A DNA stretch of 64,000 nucleotides. Source: Bartonella kosoyi (GTDB lineage: Bacteria > Pseudomonadota > Alphaproteobacteria > Rhizobiales > Rhizobiaceae). Below, one piece after another: positions 10,438 through 20,308 of the stretch. Numbering within the stretch: position 1 is the first letter of the stretch; every line of letters begins with the position of its first letter. The notes beneath the pieces were generated by a model. The model searched no databases, was not told where the DNA came from, and worked only from the letters and a program-made list of their open reading frames with translations. The position numbers and the translations under genes were made by a program. The stretch covers positions 1,674,001 through 1,738,000 of the forward strand of contig NZ_CP031843.2 in NCBI RefSeq assembly GCF_003606325.2, written 5' to 3'.

Positions 10438-11073
10438 TTACGCAGCGTCTTTTATGGTTTGATCACAAATTTTAATATGACCATTTAATTTTTTTGTATC
10501 TATATATGAATTGCCAAAAACACTCACTTGATCACAAATGTATGTATAGCCTGTAATTTTTGCATTCTCATAAATACAAGCATCATCACCAACTATAGCA
10601 AAAAACCAAACTTGAGCATTGCCAAAAATTTTTGCATTGCCATAAGCTTGAGCATAGCCAGTTAATAAAGCATTATCATAGATTTTAGCATGACCTTTTA
10701 TAACAGCTCTGTCCGATACCTCAGCATGGTTCAAAACGCAGGCATAATCGTAAACATAAATTTTTCCAAAAACCAAGGCATGATCAGCAACCCTAGCATT
10801 ATTATAAATTTTTGCACAATCAAAAACCTTAGCATTTCCTTCAATTTTTGCATTATCGAAAACATAAGCATTATTATAAACACACGCATCATCATAAACC
10901 CAGCAATTGCCATCATGAGAGAGGTTGTTTTCATTTTCAATAAAACCGCCCAAGGCACCAGCCTTGACATTATCAAAATCTTTTAATGCTCTAATTCTAT
11001 ATAAAGTACGACCTTCAATAATATGAGTTTCATTAGTTAATTCATATTTTTTAGTTACAAGCATAGTAGCCAT
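10438..11073 (-). CDS. Hexapeptide-repeat left-handed beta-helix protein, middle gene of cluster A
   Basis: The 211-residue protein has the constant N-terminal module (KKYELTNETH, LYRIRALKDFDNVKAG, ALGGFIENE, NLSHDGNCWVYDDA). About 18 hexapeptide turns follow (VYNNAY, VFDNAK, IEGNAK and so on), and a short tail ends IKDAA. The Ala at the fifth position of nearly each turn and the beta-branched first position fit an inward-facing helix core. It lies between two paralogues and is followed by the GC-rich repeat. Two ATG codons (11073 and 11064) are possible; I took the first, which is preceded by AGGGAGTTACC. No enzyme motif, membrane segment or export signal is seen, so the function is unknown. 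Confidence 0.85.
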   Translation of the reverse strand: MATMLVTKKYELTNETHIIEGRTLYRIRALKDFDNVKAGALGGFIENENNLSHDGNCWVYDDACVYNNAYVFDNAKIEGNAKVFDCAKIYNNARVADHALVFGKIYVYDYACVLNHAEVSDRAVIKGHAKIYDNALLTGYAQAYGNAKIFGNAQVWFFAIVGDDACIYENAKITGYTYICDQVSVFGNSYIDTKKLNGHIKICDQTIKDAA

Positions 11074-11130
11074 AGGTAACTCCCTAAGTTCATATTTGAG
11101 TAAATTTTAATGAAATGTTTAAAGGAGGGG

Positions 11131-11154
11131 GGGCGCCCCCGCCGCGCCCGCGCG
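11131..11154 (-). repeat. GC-rich intergenic punctuation repeat
   Basis: This is the second cluster A copy of the GC-rich tract, directly after the stop of the degenerate first gene. On the gene strand it holds GGCGGGGGCGCCCCC. Confidence 0.75.
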
Positions 11155-11159
11155 TTTAT

Positions 11160-11619
11160 TTACGCAGCATCGCTTTCATATTCGCTGTCATCGTCATAAT
11201 ACCCTTCAAAATCAGCATAATATTCATGACGGTAATAATCATCTTCACTACCAAATTCGGGATATGCATCATCACAAATATCTTCATTAGCAGTTAAAAT
11301 TGCCATAGACGTCAACAAAAAAGCTTTTGATTTTCGCATTTCCGAAAACCCGTGCATTTTGAAAGACGCGCGCTTTATTATAAACCCAGCAATTGCCATC
11401 ATGAGAGAGATTCTCTTCACTTTCAATATAGCCACCTAAGTCCCCTTTTTTGACGTCTCCAAAATCTCTTAAAGCGCGAATTCTATGAAGAGTTTTAAAG
11501 CCCACCTCTATCGTTTCACCTGTAAATTCGTATTTTTTTGCAGGCTCTTGTTGATTAACAAGCGCGGTTTCATTTGAAATGTTAGAGAGAACGGGGGTGT
11601 TTTTTGAGATATTTGTCAT
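11160..11619 (-). pseudogene. Shortened or frameshifted beta-helix gene, first gene of cluster A
   Basis: It starts with ATG at 11619. Its first 90 or so residues are nearly the same as those of the first gene of cluster B (22428): SNISNETALVNQQEPAKK, LHRIRALRDFGDVKKG and NLSHDGNCWV. Only two or three hexapeptide turns follow (VFQNAR, VFGNAK) before the frame stops at 11287. A different frame from about 11330 continues to 11160 as an acidic, Tyr-rich tail (EDDYYRHEYYADFEGYY, DDDSEYESDAA). The DAA ending just before the stop matches intact family members. The likeliest reading is a frameshift near the T-run in AGCTTTTTTG plus loss of most repeats. A shortened functional protein of 110 residues cannot be excluded. 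Confidence 0.7.
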
Positions 11620-11654
11620 AATTAAAACCTTGTCGTAATTAAATTTTCTATTAA

Positions 11655-11863
11655 CAGCCTATAGAGGCATCGGGTGCTAGAAAACACGGCGACAAGTCCG
11701 CTGCTTACACTTTTCTCATAAAGAGTATTGTATGGTGTAAACACACCCGACAAAATCCTCATATACTAACAAAAGTATAAAAGATAGCCAATTTTTAAAA
11801 GCGTTTGAAAGATTGTTTCGTAATCTATCCGCTTGTCGTTTCAAAGTGTTTTCTAATCACTTG
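11655..11863 (-). ncRNA. Structured RNA leader, copy I (before cluster A)
   Basis: This leader shares its architecture with copies II-IV. The closing helix pairs TCGGGTG (forward 11744-11750) with CACCCGA (forward 11670-11676). Inside are an arm GTTTACAC/GTGTAAGC (one G-U) capped by CTC-TTTAT-GAG, and a hairpin GCGG/CCGT. A 3' hairpin GCC-TCTATA-GGC (11657-11668) follows. Upstream lie hairpins AGATT/AATCT and TATACT/AGTATA. Helix sequences differ between copies but keep pairing. It is transcribed from the promoter at 11870-11898 and ends about 36 nt before the first beta-helix ATG. It could be a cis-regulatory leader or an independent RNA. Confidence 0.75.
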
Positions 11864-11869
11864 ATTATT

Positions 11870-11898
11870 TATATAACAAAATACATATTTATTGTCAA
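11870..11898 (-). promoter_or_regulatory. Sigma-70-type promoter of RNA leader I and cluster A
   Basis: TTGACA (forward 11893-11898) is followed after 17 nt by TATATA (11870-11875). The same boxes and spacing occur before leader III (41706-41734). Confidence 0.8.
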
Positions 11899-12570
11899 TT
11901 AATATTTTATCTTTTTTGATATTTTTTTGTATTTATTAAATTGCATTATGTATTGATAATATCATGTGCTTATGAATTGCTTCTTTTATATTTATGTGAT
12001 TTTAAAGCTATATTATGGGCTTTATAAAACGATTGCGTTGTTTTTTGAATTATACATTTATAATATTTAGAAACGCTCTCATAATGCGTATTTTTATCTT
12101 TATAACCTATCAGTTTTTTTCACTAAATGAATTTAAATTTTTTTGTGAATTTTGTTTATAACGCATTTATCATTTGAACTATCTTAATAGGCACCGCGCT
12201 CTTATAACCAATGCATTCATTTGCATTTTTGCTTTATTCAAACAAAGCTACTATTTTTACGCATTCTCTATAGCTGTTATGTTCTTTATAGCCATGGTGT
12301 TATTTTTCATTTTCATAAGAGAAACGATAAATAGGATATAGGATAATTGCGATTTATAGACTGTTATGAAAACATCTAAAGAGAGATTGATAATTATAGA
12401 GATTAGAAAAATCCCTTTTAATAGGCTTTTGTTATTTTGATTAGTTCTTTTTAAAAGATAAAATTATATTTTTATTGAGTGATTAACACGTGTCTTATGA
12501 AAAGCGTATGATCCTTAAAGCCTTTCAAAAGATAGCTTGTAACTCATATGAAATGTATCAAGATCATTAT

Positions 12571-12772
12571 AGTTATGAGTTTTGGGGGTGCTTTTTATAG
12601 GTATTATTTTATTTTTTTAATTAGAAATAAAAGTTATTATATTTCAATATGTTAACGTTTTAAAGAAACAACCTATATTAAATACAATCTATAAATACAA
12701 TCTATAATATATATAAAAAGGGGTTTTGTAGGGGTTTTGGGGGTTTTAAGAACCTACAAAACCTATAAGTAA
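12571..12772 (-). repeat. Short-repeat module, copy with TACAAAACC words (element 2)
   Basis: An AT-rich core (around 12630-12660, ATTTCAATATGTTAA; then ACAATCTATA repeats) is flanked on one side by an inverted pair, GGTTTTGTAGG and CCTACAAAACC (12722-12772), and on the other by GAGTTTTGGGGG (12578-12589). It is homologous to 40690-40880. The core is shared with the modules at 18341, 34956 and 40990, which carry other flanking words. Confidence 0.65.
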
Positions 12773-12883
12773 TATAAGAAAAATGAATATACATAACTCT
12801 CTTTAAACAAAGCTTTTGAAAACAATAAAGCACTCATTTTAGATTACGGTATAATCTTTTAAAGGCAATGTAAAAAATCTAAT

Positions 12884-12973
12884 TCACTTTAAGAGTGGGC
12901 TTCTTAAAAGTCTTAAAGCAATCCAAAGTAGAGTATCTAAAAGTGCAAATGATTTCTTTTTAGAATAACGCAT
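12884..12973 (-). CDS. 29-residue small hydrophobic/basic peptide ORF
   Basis: The ATG at 12973 is preceded by AAAAGGATAATTTATC, a good ribosome site. The ORF encodes 29 residues beginning MRYSKKKSFALLD, continuing with the hydrophobic segment TLLWIALRLL and ending NPLLK or its variant SPLLK. The copy at 40477-40566 in element 3 has the same length, ribosome site and all residues but one (Asn/Ser). A basic N-terminus plus a single hydrophobic segment is typical of small membrane or type I toxin peptides, but no family is recognised. It lies between the type ISP gene and the RNA leader. Recent duplication alone could explain the conservation, so coding is unproven. Confidence 0.5.
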   Translation of the reverse strand: MRYSKKKSFALLDTLLWIALRLLRSPLLK

Positions 12974-13014
12974 GATAAATTATCCTTTTAAAGATTGTAT
13001 GTAAGCAATGTATA

Positions 13015-13051
13015 AAGGGGGTATAGACTGTTATAAGACCCTATACCCCTT
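13015..13051 (-). terminator. Hairpin terminator after the element 2 restriction gene
   Basis: An 11-bp stem, AAGGGGTATAG with CTATACCCC(C)TT, encloses a 14-nt loop 40 bp after the stop of the 13092-18044 gene. The same hairpin follows the element 3 homologue (40399-40435). Confidence 0.75.
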
Positions 13052-13091
13052 ATGCGTTTATAATACCCATTACGTGAGCATGCTTTATAAG

Positions 13092-16000
13092 TTATTCAGT
13101 TTCTCTTAATACCAAATTTGGTAAGTTTTTTACGATTTTCATTGTTTCTAAACTTACAGTAATAACCCTTTGAAACAACTCTAGAGGGTAGGCAGGGTTG
13201 CCAACGGTTTCAACAGCATAGCGATTGGCATCATTGACAATGCCGCTCTTTTTATCAGTCTTAACACATTGACGCCCCATAACCCATTCAAGAGCAGGCT
13301 TGCCATTGACGATATACTCATAAGCTTCAAGAGGGATATCTGTTATTGTGATATTGCTGTTATAAAAAACAGTTGATTTATCCTTTTCCTTACTATTCCC
13401 AGCGAATTTCATTTCAGTCACATAATAGAATTTTTCGGGATTAGAGATCTCTGTAAATTTTGGATTACCCTTTTTAAAAGTTACTGGATACGGCTCTACA
13501 GTTTCATAATTCACGTGCAAATGACCCAATTCACGCCCTGCTGTTACAAATTTCCAAAAATCTTCAGTGCTCTTTACACAAGGGATACGAGGCAATTCTT
13601 TAGAGAGGTTATCAGCATAACGGGTGCGGTAATCTTCTGAATGCAAAATCCCGTAAACATAATAAAATAGATCATCTTTAGTGATTTTTTCATTAGGATA
13701 AGCCGCTTTAAAATGTGCTAATCCCTCATCAGTAATGGCATCACGGCGTTGTAAACCAGCTGTTTTACTTTCTTCTGTAAATAAATGGGATTGTTTCTTG
13801 TTTTTATCTTTTAAAGATTCAGTATCTTCGTAAATATAGCGTGGAAAGCATTTTCCTTTTTCAATTGTATCTAAATTAGGCAAAGCTTTAGTCATCAATA
13901 CAGAAAATTCTTTCTTTGCTCCTATACCTGTAATTTGTATTACCTTATTTTCAACCGCTTGATTTGTCGGGAATATACGCGGCATTTGATAAATTACTTC
14001 ATTAAAGGTACGATTATAATAAAGCCACTGCTTGGAAAAAGGACGATAAAGGCTTTGAATAAGGCATAAATCTTCAAACTTAAAAAACTTTCCTTTTACT
14101 AAATCCTGTTTAATACTATAGCTCCAACTGATTTTATTTTCATCGGAATTGACGAAATTATTTACAGCATTTTTATGTATCCTACGGTCAGCATGTGCAT
14201 AAGTATCATTAAAACGCTTCACTTCACTATTATAAAAGTTAATCATATTGCGCATATTTTTAGCTAAAGCTTCACGGCTTGAGTTATACGCCCAAGCATC
14301 ACGATTGGTTACAACCCCAAAAGAAAATATTTCAAACAGCTTTTTATTATGTCCTTTCTTTTCACCTAAAGCTAAGAATGCTTTGAAACTTTCATCACGT
14401 TGACCAAGCCAATCACCATGTTTATCTGGTGTAATTATTTGCCATTTTTGTTTACGCGTAATGCCATCAATACTACCAAAGGACTTGATTATCTTAAGTT
14501 TTTTTTCTCTATTGAGATAGTCTCCAATATCGTGAAAATATATCTTACCATGCTGTTGTGCATTTGGATTTTTAACCAAAATAGAAATCGCTATAGGGGC
14601 TCGAGAGCCAGAACCAAAAATCTTGCCGCCTTCTTTTCGCGAAAGTTCTCCAGACGTTCGTTGATTGCCCCGTAAATGGAAAATATAAAGGCTCGAAAAC
14701 TCCTCAACAAGGCATTTGCGTAAACCTGTCATAGAATTTGCATCTACAAAACTTGCATTTGTGACAAACCCAATAACACCACAGTCTTTTATACGGTCAC
14801 TAGCCCAGCGAATAGCACGGATATAACTATCATAAAGAGCTTGCACACCAGTTGTTTTGGATTGAGCAGCATAAGTTTCACGAATGCGGTCATCTAATAT
14901 CGGATAAGGTGTATTCTTTGCATTATCGTTTTCATTCTTTTGTCCTACTGAATAAGGGGGGTTACCAAAGATAACTTTAATATTTAGATTTTTCTGAAGT
15001 TCCAAATATTCACTGTTTTCTTTGAATAATTCCTGTAGCAGGTTCTTTTCTTCAAGCATCCGAAACGTATCGGTTAAACCAATATGCTTAAAGGGAATAT
15101 AATTCCCTTTCATAAGACTATGATAAGTTGATTCAATGTTAATCGCTGCTATGTAATAGGCAAGTAAGACAATCTCATTGGCATGGATATCATGACGGAA
15201 TTTATATTCCATATCCTCTGGTTTGATGAGATTGGATTGTAAAATCCTTGTGATAAAGGTTCCAGTTCCCGTGAAAGGGTCAAGAATAGAGACACCACGT
15301 GACCCCAAGCTTTTTCCAAATTCATTGCGTAAAATATCATCAACAGAATGAATGATAAAATCCACTACCTCAATGGGCGTATAAACAATCCCAAGTCTAT
15401 CCGTGGTTTTCTTAAATGCCTTGGCAAAAAAACTTTCATAAAGTTTGATAATAAGATTCTGTTTTGCATGAGTTTCGGTAATACCTGCTGTACAGAACGT
15501 GACACTTTTGTAGAATTTATCAAGATCTTTCGTTTTCTCTTCGATATTGGTTTTATCCAGTTCCGTTAAGATCTTGTCCATTGCTTGCGAAATGGCATTG
15601 TTGTGGACAAATTCATTGCCCTCAAACAAAGCTTCAAACACGGGACGCGTGACAAGATGTTGGGCTAACATCTCAATCGCTTCTTCTTTTTTTATTTCAC
15701 TGTTGACGTTGTTCTTTAATTCCTTATGGAATGCATCAAAGGCATGAAAGGCTTCACTCTTTTCATCGGAAATTATATCTTTAAGATGATTGATATGGTT
15801 TTGAGCAATCTCAGCAACATTGTTCGCCCATATGCCCCAATAATCCGTGATTTTAAAACTATCCAGAAAAATGGCTTTGACAAAATCAAAAAATTCAGAA
15901 CGGCGGAATAAGTCTCCTTGTCCTCCAGATACCGATTGAGATGTGCTTTCTGCTGTTCCAATGGTATGTCCAGAACTTTCTGTTTTTGATGCTATCGAGA

Positions 16001-18044
16001 TCTCATCAACTGTTGTGGTGAGCTCTTTTAATTCATCGTCACGCTTAATCTCTATAATCTCAATCGTATGACTGCTATCTTGTCCTAAAGACATTTGATT
16101 AATTGTCCGAGCAAGTCTCTCATCATGAGAATGTAAAGCATGCAAAACTTGCCAAACAACACGATACCTCTTATTGTTTTTTAAAGCCTTTTTGGCTTCT
16201 AAGTGTGAAGGAATGATAATGGGTAAAATGATATAGCCCGTTTTCTTATTTGGAGCACGACGCATCACACGTCCTACCGCCTGTATCACATCGACTTGGC
16301 TATTACGCGGGTGTAAAAACATGATGGCATCAAGAGCAGGAACATCAATCCCTTCAGACAGACACCGAACATTGCTTAAGATCCGACAAACATTTTGACC
16401 CGCATCTTCTTTAAGCCAATCCAATTCCTCATTGCGTTTTTTGACGCTTTGCGTTCCGTCAATATGTCTTACTTCACAGTTCAAAAAAGGAACGGTTTGA
16501 AGGAAATCATCAATATGAGATTTGATAATTTTATTGAAGAGCTTTGTGATATATTGAGATGTATTGATATCTTTGCAAAAAGCTAAAGCACATTGCATGG
16601 GCTCTGTATCATTATCATCAACAGCGGCTTGCTTATCTATTTTGGTCAGTGCTCTATAACAGCCAATAATTTTTGCCGCATCATCTAAATCAATTTCATG
16701 GTTTTCATTGGCAATAATCTCTTGTATGGCTGGTGTGATATAGGTTTCATTAATACCCAAGACCACAATCTTGTAAGGAGTTAAAAGTTCATTATCGACA
16801 GCTTCCGCGAAGGTATAATGATGGAGTTGTTTGCCATAAAGGGTTTCATCATCCATAGATGCTAGAACAGCATTAATCTCATCAGCACGCCTTTTGGCAG
16901 TGTCACTAAAGATACGAGGCGTTGCTGTCATATACAGACGTTTTTTGCCCCGAATGATGCTGTTATCGTGAACCTTGATAAATTCGGATTCATTGTCCTC
17001 TGTTCCCAATGAAGCCCCAGTGGTTCTATGCGCTTCATCGCAAATGATCAGATCAAATTCGGGTAAAGCATGATCCTTTTGCGCATCCGAAATCACTTGA
17101 ATGGAATGATAGGTTGAAAAGATGACCGTCATTGCATCTGTGAGGTTTTCACAAGCTTCTTTGGCAAGGGCTTTTGCATCCGTGGTAGCAGGGAGCACAA
17201 GATCTGATGTTTCCATACCAACAATATCATCTTGATTTTTACGACGCTTGCCTACTTTTGTATCCGAACACACAGCAAAGGAACGCAACGAGATTTGTGC
17301 ATCGGCTGTCCATTCACGGATTGTTTGTGAGACTAAAGAAAGAGAAGGTACCAGAAACAACACACGCTTGCCTTTTCCTGCTATGGTTTCTGCTATCTTC
17401 AAACTGGTGAAAGTTTTCCCCGTACCACATGCCATAATCAGCTTGCCACGGTCTGCTTCTTGTAAACCTTCACAGACTTTCTTGATGGCTTCTTCTTGAT
17501 GGGGGCGAGGTTCTTTTGTTGACTTAAGAAGAACTTCTTTTTTGGTTGCCAATAGTTGCCAATCTATCCGACTGTTTTCCATATGACGAAGGTCAATGCG
17601 ATAAACGGGTATCGCTTGTCCTTTAATCATGGCATTCACATTGTCACTTAATTCCACTTCCGTACTGTCAACAAGAAGACGATATTTAAAGATGTCTTTT
17701 CCAGATGCCGCGATAAAGCTATCAATATCCTTTTTACTGATCTGATGATCTGCTTGATAAAACTTACATTGAATAGCGACATAGCCCTCTTGATGACGAA
17801 GCTTGGCAACCAGATCAATGCCGATATCATTTTTATTCCAATCTTCACGTTCTTTCGCCCATTCATAATAGCTCTCAACTTTTTCATATCGCCCATAGTG
17901 GAGAGGGTCATGCATAAGATATTTTGTCACAAAATCTTCAAACACTTTCCCTCGTAGAGCATTTGATGTTGCTTGATCACGATAGGATTGTAAAAGAGAG
18001 CGTAAAGTGACGTGTTCATTATCAGAGTTAACAGATTGCAGCAT
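13092..18044 (-). CDS. Type ISP restriction-modification enzyme (nuclease-helicase-methyltransferase-specificity)
   Basis: This 1650-residue single-chain enzyme combines all restriction-modification activities. An Mrr-like PD-(D/E)xK nuclease lies at residues about 70-105 (DIGIDLVAK, VAIQCKF). A superfamily 2 helicase or translocase spans about 180-650: Walker A ACGTGKT about 207, DEAH ICDEAHRTTG about 337, MTATPR, QAVGRVMRRA. An N6-adenine methyltransferase follows with motif I DPFTGTGTF about 921 and motif IV NPPY about 1028. The target-recognition region is at about 1200-1450. Type ISP enzymes methylate one strand and cut after head-on convergence of two translocating enzymes. Compared with the element 3 copy, the N-terminal 1200 and C-terminal 200 residues are close but the recognition region is very different, implying another target sequence. 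All catalytic motifs are present. It sits downstream of the DUF3987 gene as element cargo. Confidence 0.92.
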   Translation of the reverse strand: MLQSVNSDNEHVTLRSLLQSYRDQATSNALRGKVFEDFVTKYLMHDPLHYGRYEKVESYYEWAKEREDWNKNDIGIDLVAKLRHQEGYVAIQCKFYQADHQISKKDIDSFIAASGKDIFKYRLLVDSTEVELSDNVNAMIKGQAIPVYRIDLRHMENSRIDWQLLATKKEVLLKSTKEPRPHQEEAIKKVCEGLQEADRGKLIMACGTGKTFTSLKIAETIAGKGKRVLFLVPSLSLVSQTIREWTADAQISLRSFAVCSDTKVGKRRKNQDDIVGMETSDLVLPATTDAKALAKEACENLTDAMTVIFSTYHSIQVISDAQKDHALPEFDLIICDEAHRTTGASLGTEDNESEFIKVHDNSIIRGKKRLYMTATPRIFSDTAKRRADEINAVLASMDDETLYGKQLHHYTFAEAVDNELLTPYKIVVLGINETYITPAIQEIIANENHEIDLDDAAKIIGCYRALTKIDKQAAVDDNDTEPMQCALAFCKDINTSQYITKLFNKIIKSHIDDFLQTVPFLNCEVRHIDGTQSVKKRNEELDWLKEDAGQNVCRILSNVRCLSEGIDVPALDAIMFLHPRNSQVDVIQAVGRVMRRAPNKKTGYIILPIIIPSHLEAKKALKNNKRYRVVWQVLHALHSHDERLARTINQMSLGQDSSHTIEIIEIKRDDELKELTTTVDEISIASKTESSGHTIGTAESTSQSVSGGQGDLFRRSEFFDFVKAIFLDSFKITDYWGIWANNVAEIAQNHINHLKDIISDEKSEAFHAFDAFHKELKNNVNSEIKKEEAIEMLAQHLVTRPVFEALFEGNEFVHNNAISQAMDKILTELDKTNIEEKTKDLDKFYKSVTFCTAGITETHAKQNLIIKLYESFFAKAFKKTTDRLGIVYTPIEVVDFIIHSVDDILRNEFGKSLGSRGVSILDPFTGTGTFITRILQSNLIKPEDMEYKFRHDIHANEIVLLAYYIAAINIESTYHSLMKGNYIPFKHIGLTDTFRMLEEKNLLQELFKENSEYLELQKNLNIKVIFGNPPYSVGQKNENDNAKNTPYPILDDRIRETYAAQSKTTGVQALYDSYIRAIRWASDRIKDCGVIGFVTNASFVDANSMTGLRKCLVEEFSSLYIFHLRGNQRTSGELSRKEGGKIFGSGSRAPIAISILVKNPNAQQHGKIYFHDIGDYLNREKKLKIIKSFGSIDGITRKQKWQIITPDKHGDWLGQRDESFKAFLALGEKKGHNKKLFEIFSFGVVTNRDAWAYNSSREALAKNMRNMINFYNSEVKRFNDTYAHADRRIHKNAVNNFVNSDENKISWSYSIKQDLVKGKFFKFEDLCLIQSLYRPFSKQWLYYNRTFNEVIYQMPRIFPTNQAVENKVIQITGIGAKKEFSVLMTKALPNLDTIEKGKCFPRYIYEDTESLKDKNKKQSHLFTEESKTAGLQRRDAITDEGLAHFKAAYPNEKITKDDLFYYVYGILHSEDYRTRYADNLSKELPRIPCVKSTEDFWKFVTAGRELGHLHVNYETVEPYPVTFKKGNPKFTEISNPEKFYYVTEMKFAGNSKEKDKSTVFYNSNITITDIPLEAYEYIVNGKPALEWVMGRQCVKTDKKSGIVNDANRYAVETVGNPAYPLELFQRVITVSLETMKIVKNLPNLVLRETE

Positions 18045-18709
18045 ATTGTAATAAAAATCCCTTGCCTTATGAGATGATCAATAATCATCAAAAGAATCAA
18101 AACGAATTCAATTAAATTGACTTAAAGCAAATAACGATAAAAATGGAAAAAAACTGATAAAAAAAGCGGATATTTTTCAAAAGGGGTTTAAAAGGCTGCT
18201 TATCAACAGCCTATGACATGGGATAAGATCAGCAAAATAGTGAAATTTGCTATTCGTTTTATGATAAAAAAGACAAATTCACTATGGGCTTTTAAGATAT
18301 CAAAGTAAGTATTTTGATGAGTTTTATTACGAATTTTGCTTATAGGTTTTGAAGGTGTAAAAACCGTCAAAACCCCCTCAAAACGTATATTATTGGTTGA
18401 ATTTAGAGGTTGTGTTATCAATATGGGTTGTTTTTTTAAGGTCTATAAAATCTTAACACATTGAAATATAATGTTTTTACTTTTTATCGTTTTTTTACAT
18501 AATAGCAGCAACCCTCAAAACTCAAAACCCCTTCAAAACCTATAGAGGTTGTGTGTTGGATATCTTTAGACACAAGATTTAAAAGAACCTCTGTATGTCT
18601 CTTCTTTAAAAAATTATAAAACAAAAACCCTCAAAGATACTTCGTAAACCCTTTGTTGGTACGATAAGATCTTTGAAGGTTTTAAGGATAACAAAAGATT
18701 ACAATGACT
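18045..18709. other. Upstream region of the element 2 restriction gene
   Basis: No gene is seen. The part next to the start (18045-18330, reversed) is the conserved leader also found before the copies at 5659 and 35451. The rest is the short-repeat module (18341-18545) and an AT-rich tail towards the DUF3987 gene stop. Confidence 0.6.
18341..18545. repeat. Short-repeat module, copy with TTCAAAACC words (element 2)
   Basis: It is bounded by a 15-bp perfect inverted repeat, TATAGGTTTTGAAGG (18341-18355) and its complement (18530-18544). Inner words CAAAACC and CTCAAAAC lie on both sides. The core (18453-18480, ACATTGAAATATAATGTTTTTA) matches those at 12630, 35027, 40795 and 41093. The TTGTGTTATCAATATGGGTTG segment left of the core has a counterpart in each copy. 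Confidence 0.7.
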
Positions 18710-20308
18710 TCATTGTTTTATGCAGTTGTTTTTAACGAAAGGATGCCATTCATAACGTATGGTAGGGCGACCGCTTTGAGAGCTATTTTCACTTGCTATT
18801 TGACGAATATGATTGGAACGACATAAGAGCTCTAAAGCTTGCTTAACGGTTCTATTATCTGTTAAACCGGTCCAATTTCTTTGATGAATATCACGTAAAG
18901 TAAAGACATCGGGTAAATGATTACAACGCTCGACAATCAATTTTGCCCCCTCTGTTGCTAAGCTATCCGCCGCCGCATAAAGTCTTTTGACATGACTTAA
19001 CAAATATTTTTCCCATCGCAAGGCTGTTTGAAGGGCATCTTTATTGATTTCAAAACGCCCCCCTTCAGTTAATTCAAAAATCAATGCAAGACTTACTATG
19101 GTCTTAGGCATTTTCAAAAGATGCGCTTGTAAGCTTTCAGAAAGGTTGTTCTCTTTGGCTTCTTTAAAAATCTTTTGCATCCATTCACGAAAGATCTCTT
19201 GAGCTTCAGCAGAAAAACGCATCACAAGCGGATATTCTGGTGAACCAAGGGGTTTATCATAAAGAGAGCGAAATGCCCCTTCATACGTTTCCCATGCCTC
19301 TTGATTGGGAGGTCTATCAACCCATTTCCAATCTTTTGTCTCATCGGGAAAGACCAGCATTTGAAAGCGTTGTAAGAAACCATCATTGCCTTTGCCATAT
19401 AAAACATTGCGTATAAAGGGGAGAATGCGAGAGGGTTGAATGCCCCCTATAATAGAAACGGTTGCATTAGGAATAAAAATGGTTCCACGCCCAATCCGGT
19501 CATAAGTAAATTGACCATCTCCATTAAAAGCTTCCAAATAAAAGGCACGGTCTGTTTGATATTCCTTGCGTTCCATATCTGTTAAGAAACCGGATAACTC
19601 ATCACGCACCATTAAGAGACCACGGGGGTTTTCTTTTAAGAGTTCCCCAAGCTTTTCAACGGTCACATCATTGACAATAAAACGAGAGACATCATCATCA
19701 TGCACATTGTCTTTAGAGAGGGTTTCAGACAAAAGAGCACGGGCTGTTTCAAGATCTCCTTTTTTTATTGCTTTATTGGCTTGTCTTTCCTTTTCTCGTT
19801 TGTCTAAAGTTTCAAACCTCTCTTCAATTTGTTGTTTTTCTTTCTGTTTTAACCAGTCTTTATACCATTTCTTTTGAAGGCAAGTGATAGGAGTTAAAGC
19901 GGCTTTCATGGCTGGTGTTTTGAATGTTGATGATTGACCAATAAGAGCCCCCCAGAGATTAGGCACCACAATCCAATCATCATATTGTTTTGGGGCAACC
20001 CGCACGCCATTGCCAATGACAGCAGCCAAGGCACAGAGAGCAGAGACAGCAATAAAATCCATAGGGGCTTGTTGACGCTCTGAAACGTCATAAACATAAT
20101 CCATAAATGGCATTGGGAGTTGTAATGGGTCAAAAGGCTCGACGGGTAAGAGAGCCGTCTTGATCGGTTGCAATTCCCCCCAACCATTTTGTTGCAATGC
20201 TTGCTTATAAGGAATGGCTTCTAAACAAGTCTTATCATTTAAAGAGCCATTATCGTTATCATTTAAAAGAGTATTATTCTCTAAAATATTTTTATTATCT
20301 TGTATCAT
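18710..20308 (-). CDS. DUF3987-type primase/helicase-like protein of element 2
   Basis: The 532-residue protein contains a P-loop-like segment GQSSTFKTP (residue about 117) after a conserved hydrophobic stretch (ALCALAAVIGNGVRVAP). A Walker-B-like LLMVRDELSGFL lies near residue 230, and a C-terminal winged-helix-like region follows (about 440-525). This matches phage and island proteins annotated DUF3987, thought to act in element replication. A charged helical insertion (about 140-190, many Lys and Glu) lies between the ATP motifs. Its ATG overlaps the stop of the upstream small gene (ATGA), indicating translational coupling. Residues about 30-235 are nearly the same as in the element 3 copy, but the remainder diverges sharply, a mosaic pattern. 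A replication role is inferred. Confidence 0.75.
   Translation of the reverse strand: MIQDNKNILENNTLLNDNDNGSLNDKTCLEAIPYKQALQQNGWGELQPIKTALLPVEPFDPLQLPMPFMDYVYDVSERQQAPMDFIAVSALCALAAVIGNGVRVAPKQYDDWIVVPNLWGALIGQSSTFKTPAMKAALTPITCLQKKWYKDWLKQKEKQQIEERFETLDKREKERQANKAIKKGDLETARALLSETLSKDNVHDDDVSRFIVNDVTVEKLGELLKENPRGLLMVRDELSGFLTDMERKEYQTDRAFYLEAFNGDGQFTYDRIGRGTIFIPNATVSIIGGIQPSRILPFIRNVLYGKGNDGFLQRFQMLVFPDETKDWKWVDRPPNQEAWETYEGAFRSLYDKPLGSPEYPLVMRFSAEAQEIFREWMQKIFKEAKENNLSESLQAHLLKMPKTIVSLALIFELTEGGRFEINKDALQTALRWEKYLLSHVKRLYAAADSLATEGAKLIVERCNHLPDVFTLRDIHQRNWTGLTDNRTVKQALELLCRSNHIRQIASENSSQSGRPTIRYEWHPFVKNNCIKQ

Larger units (their letters stand above)
11899..13091. other. Non-coding spacer between restriction gene and RNA leader (element 2)
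   Basis: Apart from the small ORF, the terminator and the short-repeat module listed separately, this AT-rich spacer shows no gene. It matches 40359-41705 in reverse over long stretches, for example the segment around 12290-12330 (CTTATAAGAG-type words and GAAACGATAAATAGGATA). Element 3 contains an extra short-repeat module here that element 2 lacks. Confidence 0.6.

Noticed and set aside
11640..11760. Integron attC-like recombination site (inverted core words around a stem next to gene arrays)
   Set aside because: No integron integrase is present, the copies sit at 5' ends and not after each gene, and helices covary like an RNA. The tyrosine integrases here are P4-type.
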